Shown: positions 5,400-7,142 of the stretch, piece by piece
How the letters are laid out: every line of letters begins with the position of its first letter
Numbering within the stretch: position 1 is the first letter of the stretch
Source of the DNA: an uncultured Eubacteriales bacterium
GTDB lineage: Bacteria; Bacillota; Clostridia; Oscillospirales; CAG-272
Reading direction: 5' to 3'
NCBI GenBank assembly: GCA_905201895.1
Contig: CAJKPX010000088.1
Coordinates: forward strand, 1 to 7,142
Length of the DNA stretch: 7,142 nt
The notes under the pieces: model-generated
What the model saw: only the letters and a program-made list of their open reading frames with translations
What the model was told of the DNA's origin: nothing
Databases searched by the model: none
Made by a program: the position numbers and the translations under genes

Positions 5400-6398
5400 A
5401 TGCACGTATCCTATTCGCACGAAAGCATCCGCCTCACGGGTCGCTGGGACAAGCGCGATCCCAACGTGGCAATCACGACCGCAACGGGCTCCTACGTTGA
5501 ATTCGCCTTTGAGGGCAGAATGGCGGTTGCACATTTTGACGTCCTGACCAATTTCACCCCGCGCCTGCACCTCTGGCTTCAGCTCGACGGCGGTGACATG
5601 TTCGACGCACCGATCGACAGCCACATGCGCATCATTGCCAAGCAGGATGGCAAGCATATCTGCCGCATCATCTATCGCGGCGGCACCGAGCAGTCCAACC
5701 GCTGGTTCGCACCGCTCACGGGCAAGGTCTCCTTCCTCGGCGTGCAGACCGAAAGGCCGATCCCGATCCCTGCCGACGAGCGCCCCGTGATCGAATTTGT
5801 GGGCGACTCGATCACCGAGGGTGTGCTGATCGACGTCGACTTTGCCGAGGGCGGCACGCCTCCCGCTCACTCCGACCAGCTCAACCGCTGCTTCCAGGAT
5901 GACGTTTGCGCCACCTACGCGTGGCAAACCGCCGAGGCACTCGGTCTGCGTCCCGTTTTCATGGGCTACGGCGCGGTTGGCGTCACGCGATCGGGCTGCG
6001 GTGCGGTTCCCTCCGCAACCGAGTCATACCCCTTCAACTTTGACGGCTCACCCATCACGCACGCGCCCTCCGACATCGTTCTGATCAACCACGGCGCAAA
6101 CGATCGCGGCAAGCCCGCCGAGGTCTACCTCGAAAAATACGCCGCTCTGCTCGACCTGATCCGCTCGCGCAATCCCAATGCCGTTATCGTTTCGCTCTCG
6201 GCATTCTGCGGTGCGCACCACGCCGAGCTCGGAGAAATGATCGCGCGCTACAACGCCGAGCATGGCTCGAGCGTGCATTACATCGACTCGAACGGCTGGA
6301 TCTCCCCCGAGCCGCTCCACCCTCTGCGCGACGGTCACACCACGGTCGCCTCGCACCTGATCCCGCGCCTTGCCGAAATTCTCGCGGCAAAAAAATAA
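5400..6398 (+). CDS. SGNH/GDSL esterase, CE2-like two-domain
   Basis: A 332-residue serine esterase with an N-terminal beta-rich domain (about 1-120) and a C-terminal SGNH hydrolase domain (about 129-330). This order resembles carbohydrate esterase family 2, whose members remove acetyl groups from sugars or polysaccharides; the substrate here is not determined. SGNH blocks are FVGDSITEG (133-141) with nucleophile Ser137, GYGAVGVT (189-196), NHGAND (230-235) with Asn234, and EPLHPLRDGH (304-313) with His307. The usual block V Asp-x-x-His appears as Glu304-Pro-Leu-His307. There is no signal peptide, so it should act in the cytoplasm, for example on imported acetylated sugars (inference). The ATG at 5400 has AAAGGA (5386-5391) eight bases upstream. 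Confidence 0.9.
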   Translation: MHVSYSHESIRLTGRWDKRDPNVAITTATGSYVEFAFEGRMAVAHFDVLTNFTPRLHLWLQLDGGDMFDAPIDSHMRIIAKQDGKHICRIIYRGGTEQSNRWFAPLTGKVSFLGVQTERPIPIPADERPVIEFVGDSITEGVLIDVDFAEGGTPPAHSDQLNRCFQDDVCATYAWQTAEALGLRPVFMGYGAVGVTRSGCGAVPSATESYPFNFDGSPITHAPSDIVLINHGANDRGKPAEVYLEKYAALLDLIRSRNPNAVIVSLSAFCGAHHAELGEMIARYNAEHGSSVHYIDSNGWISPEPLHPLRDGHTTVASHLIPRLAEILAAKK

Positions 6399-6420
6399 GA
6401 CCCCCGACAGCGAGGGTCTT
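6397..6420. terminator. Hairpin between esterase and thiN
   Basis: AAGACCC (6397-6403) pairs with GGGTCTT (6414-6420) around a 10-base loop; the stem begins inside the esterase stop codon. On the plus strand only TCTT and then G/C-rich sequence follow, so termination of the esterase transcript would be weak. On the minus strand the stem is followed by a run of seven T after one A (the A-tract at 6389-6395), a better intrinsic-terminator layout, though no minus-strand gene is visible. It may cut readthrough into thiN partially or protect the upstream mRNA end. Confidence 0.45.
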
Positions 6421-6438
6421 GCGGTCCCCAAAACGCCG

Positions 6439-6456
6439 AAAGGGGCAATGAAATGA
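6439..6456 (+). promoter_or_regulatory. thiN start region with start-stop overlap
   Basis: AAAGGGG (6439-6445) is followed by ATGAAATGA (6448-6456). The ATG at 6448 is only two bases from the binding site and gives a two-codon frame (Met-Lys-stop). The ATG at 6453 is seven bases away and opens thiN. The spacing and the family N-terminus both choose 6453. Confidence 0.8.
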
Positions 6457-7079
6457 AAGCCTTTATCTACACGGGTGGCACGGTCCACCCCTCCTATATC
6501 ACCGAGCGACCCGAGGCGGGCGACCTCATCCTCGCCGCCGATTCGGGCTACTCCAACGCGCTCTCGCTTGGGGTTGAACCGCAGATTCTGCTGGGCGACC
6601 TCGATTCGCTCGCCCGCGACGTGCAGATTCCCGACGGGATCGAGCTGATCCGCGTGCCTGCCGAAAAGGATGACACCGACACCCAGCTCGCCGTTCGCAC
6701 CGCCCTTGAGCGCGGAGCCACCGAGCTCGTGATCATCGGGGGGCTTGAGGGTCGACTCGATCACACCCTCTCCTCAATCGCCATCCTCGAATACCTCGAC
6801 AAAAACCATATCCACGCGCTCATGACCAGCGGCAAAAACCGCGTTCGATTCCTGCGCAACAACAGCACCCTCATCGCGCGCGGTGCGCATCGCTATCTCT
6901 CGCTCATCGCCGCCGACCCCGTTGTCAAGGGCGTCACCCTTGAGGGCTGCAAATATCCGCTGAAAAAAGCACGCATCTCGCGGCTCTTTCAGTTCACCGT
7001 CTCCAATGAGATCACAGGCAACTGCGCCTTCCTCGACGTCCGCCGCGGCGGCGTCTGGATCATCGAAAGCGTAGATTGA
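6453..7079 (+). CDS. thiN: Thiamine pyrophosphokinase
   Basis: This 208-residue enzyme transfers pyrophosphate from ATP to thiamine, giving thiamine diphosphate and AMP, the last step in making active vitamin B1. The length is typical for the bacterial ThiN/TPK family. The N-terminal catalytic domain (about 1-125) shows AADSG (28-32), LGDLDS (47-52), EKDDTDTQLAV (71-81) with the Mg/ATP-binding acidic residues, and GGLEGRLDHTLS (96-107). The C-terminal thiamine-binding beta-sandwich (about 128-208) ends with GCKYPL (165-170), the SNE motif (184-186) and a closing RRGGVWII stretch (197-204). It is cytoplasmic. In many Firmicutes thiN sits downstream of rpe/rsgA; here it follows an esterase, so that linkage is lost. 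No TPP riboswitch is visible in the 54-base gap before it. A strong palindrome begins 19 bases after the stop. Confidence 0.96.
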   Translation: MKAFIYTGGTVHPSYITERPEAGDLILAADSGYSNALSLGVEPQILLGDLDSLARDVQIPDGIELIRVPAEKDDTDTQLAVRTALERGATELVIIGGLEGRLDHTLSSIAILEYLDKNHIHALMTSGKNRVRFLRNNSTLIARGAHRYLSLIAADPVVKGVTLEGCKYPLKKARISRLFQFTVSNEITGNCAFLDVRRGGVWIIESVD

Positions 7080-7098
7080 GGGGAATTTTGATTTGCAG

Positions 7099-7142
7099 GG
7101 GGAGGGGAGAAAAACTTTTGCAAAAGTTTTTCTCCCCTCCCC
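7099..7142. repeat. Perfect 44-bp palindrome at the right edge
   Basis: A perfect inverted repeat with 22-base arms, centred between 7120 and 7121 on CTTTTGCAAAAG (7115-7126), the same 12-base core as the palindrome at 1-34. TGCAGGGGG (7094-7102) on its left is the reverse complement of CCCCCTGCA at 36-44, so this copy is inverted relative to the first. Lying 19 bases after the thiN stop, its transcript hairpin could act as a transcription end, helped by internal T-runs, but what follows lies outside the window. It may extend past base 7142. Confidence 0.8.

Noticed and set aside
6399..6452. TPP riboswitch before thiN
   Set aside because: The gap is only 54 bases, is partly taken by a simple hairpin, and shows no conserved TPP-aptamer core.

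Overview
The window looks like a piece of a GC-rich Clostridia genome, most likely a gut Oscillospiraceae/Ruminococcaceae-type bacterium. This is an inference from four things: AAAGGA-type ribosome binding sites before most genes, strong preference for C or G at third codon positions, a near-consensus sigma-A promoter, and several short palindromic or inverted repeats between genes of a kind common in those genomes. No sequence search was run, so the taxonomy is tentative.

All seven credible genes lie on the plus strand. Bases 1-520 carry no gene. They hold a perfect palindrome (1-34), a hairpin (147-172), a long imperfect inverted repeat (204-352) and the hisS promoter (457-485). After these come hisS (521-1819, histidyl-tRNA synthetase), an alpha/beta hydrolase of the monoacylglycerol-lipase type (1888-2805), and ruvX (about 2781-3251, YqgF/RuvX nuclease), which overlaps the hydrolase. 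A large three-part hairpin (3252-3337) separates ruvX from a pyridoxal/pyridoxamine kinase gene (3350-4234). A 390-base gap (4235-4624) contains two related modular repeats in opposite orientation. The second cluster is a single-pass membrane protein of unknown function (4625-5344), a CE2-like SGNH esterase (5400-6398), a hairpin (6397-6420) and thiN (6453-7079, thiamine pyrophosphokinase). The window ends in a second perfect palindrome (7099-7142).

The genes are mostly housekeeping: tRNA charging, RNA or DNA processing, and the final activation steps for vitamins B6 and B1, plus two hydrolases with unknown substrates. Nothing ties them into one pathway. I see no mobile-element protein, CRISPR array, defence module, toxin pair, tRNA or rRNA. 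I did not find a convincing new biological system. The most interesting material is between the genes: four kinds of inverted repeat, including a long hairpin directly ahead of the pyridoxal kinase gene, and a pair of related palindromes marking the two window edges. Within proteins, the histidyl-tRNA synthetase lacks the usual motif 3 arginine.
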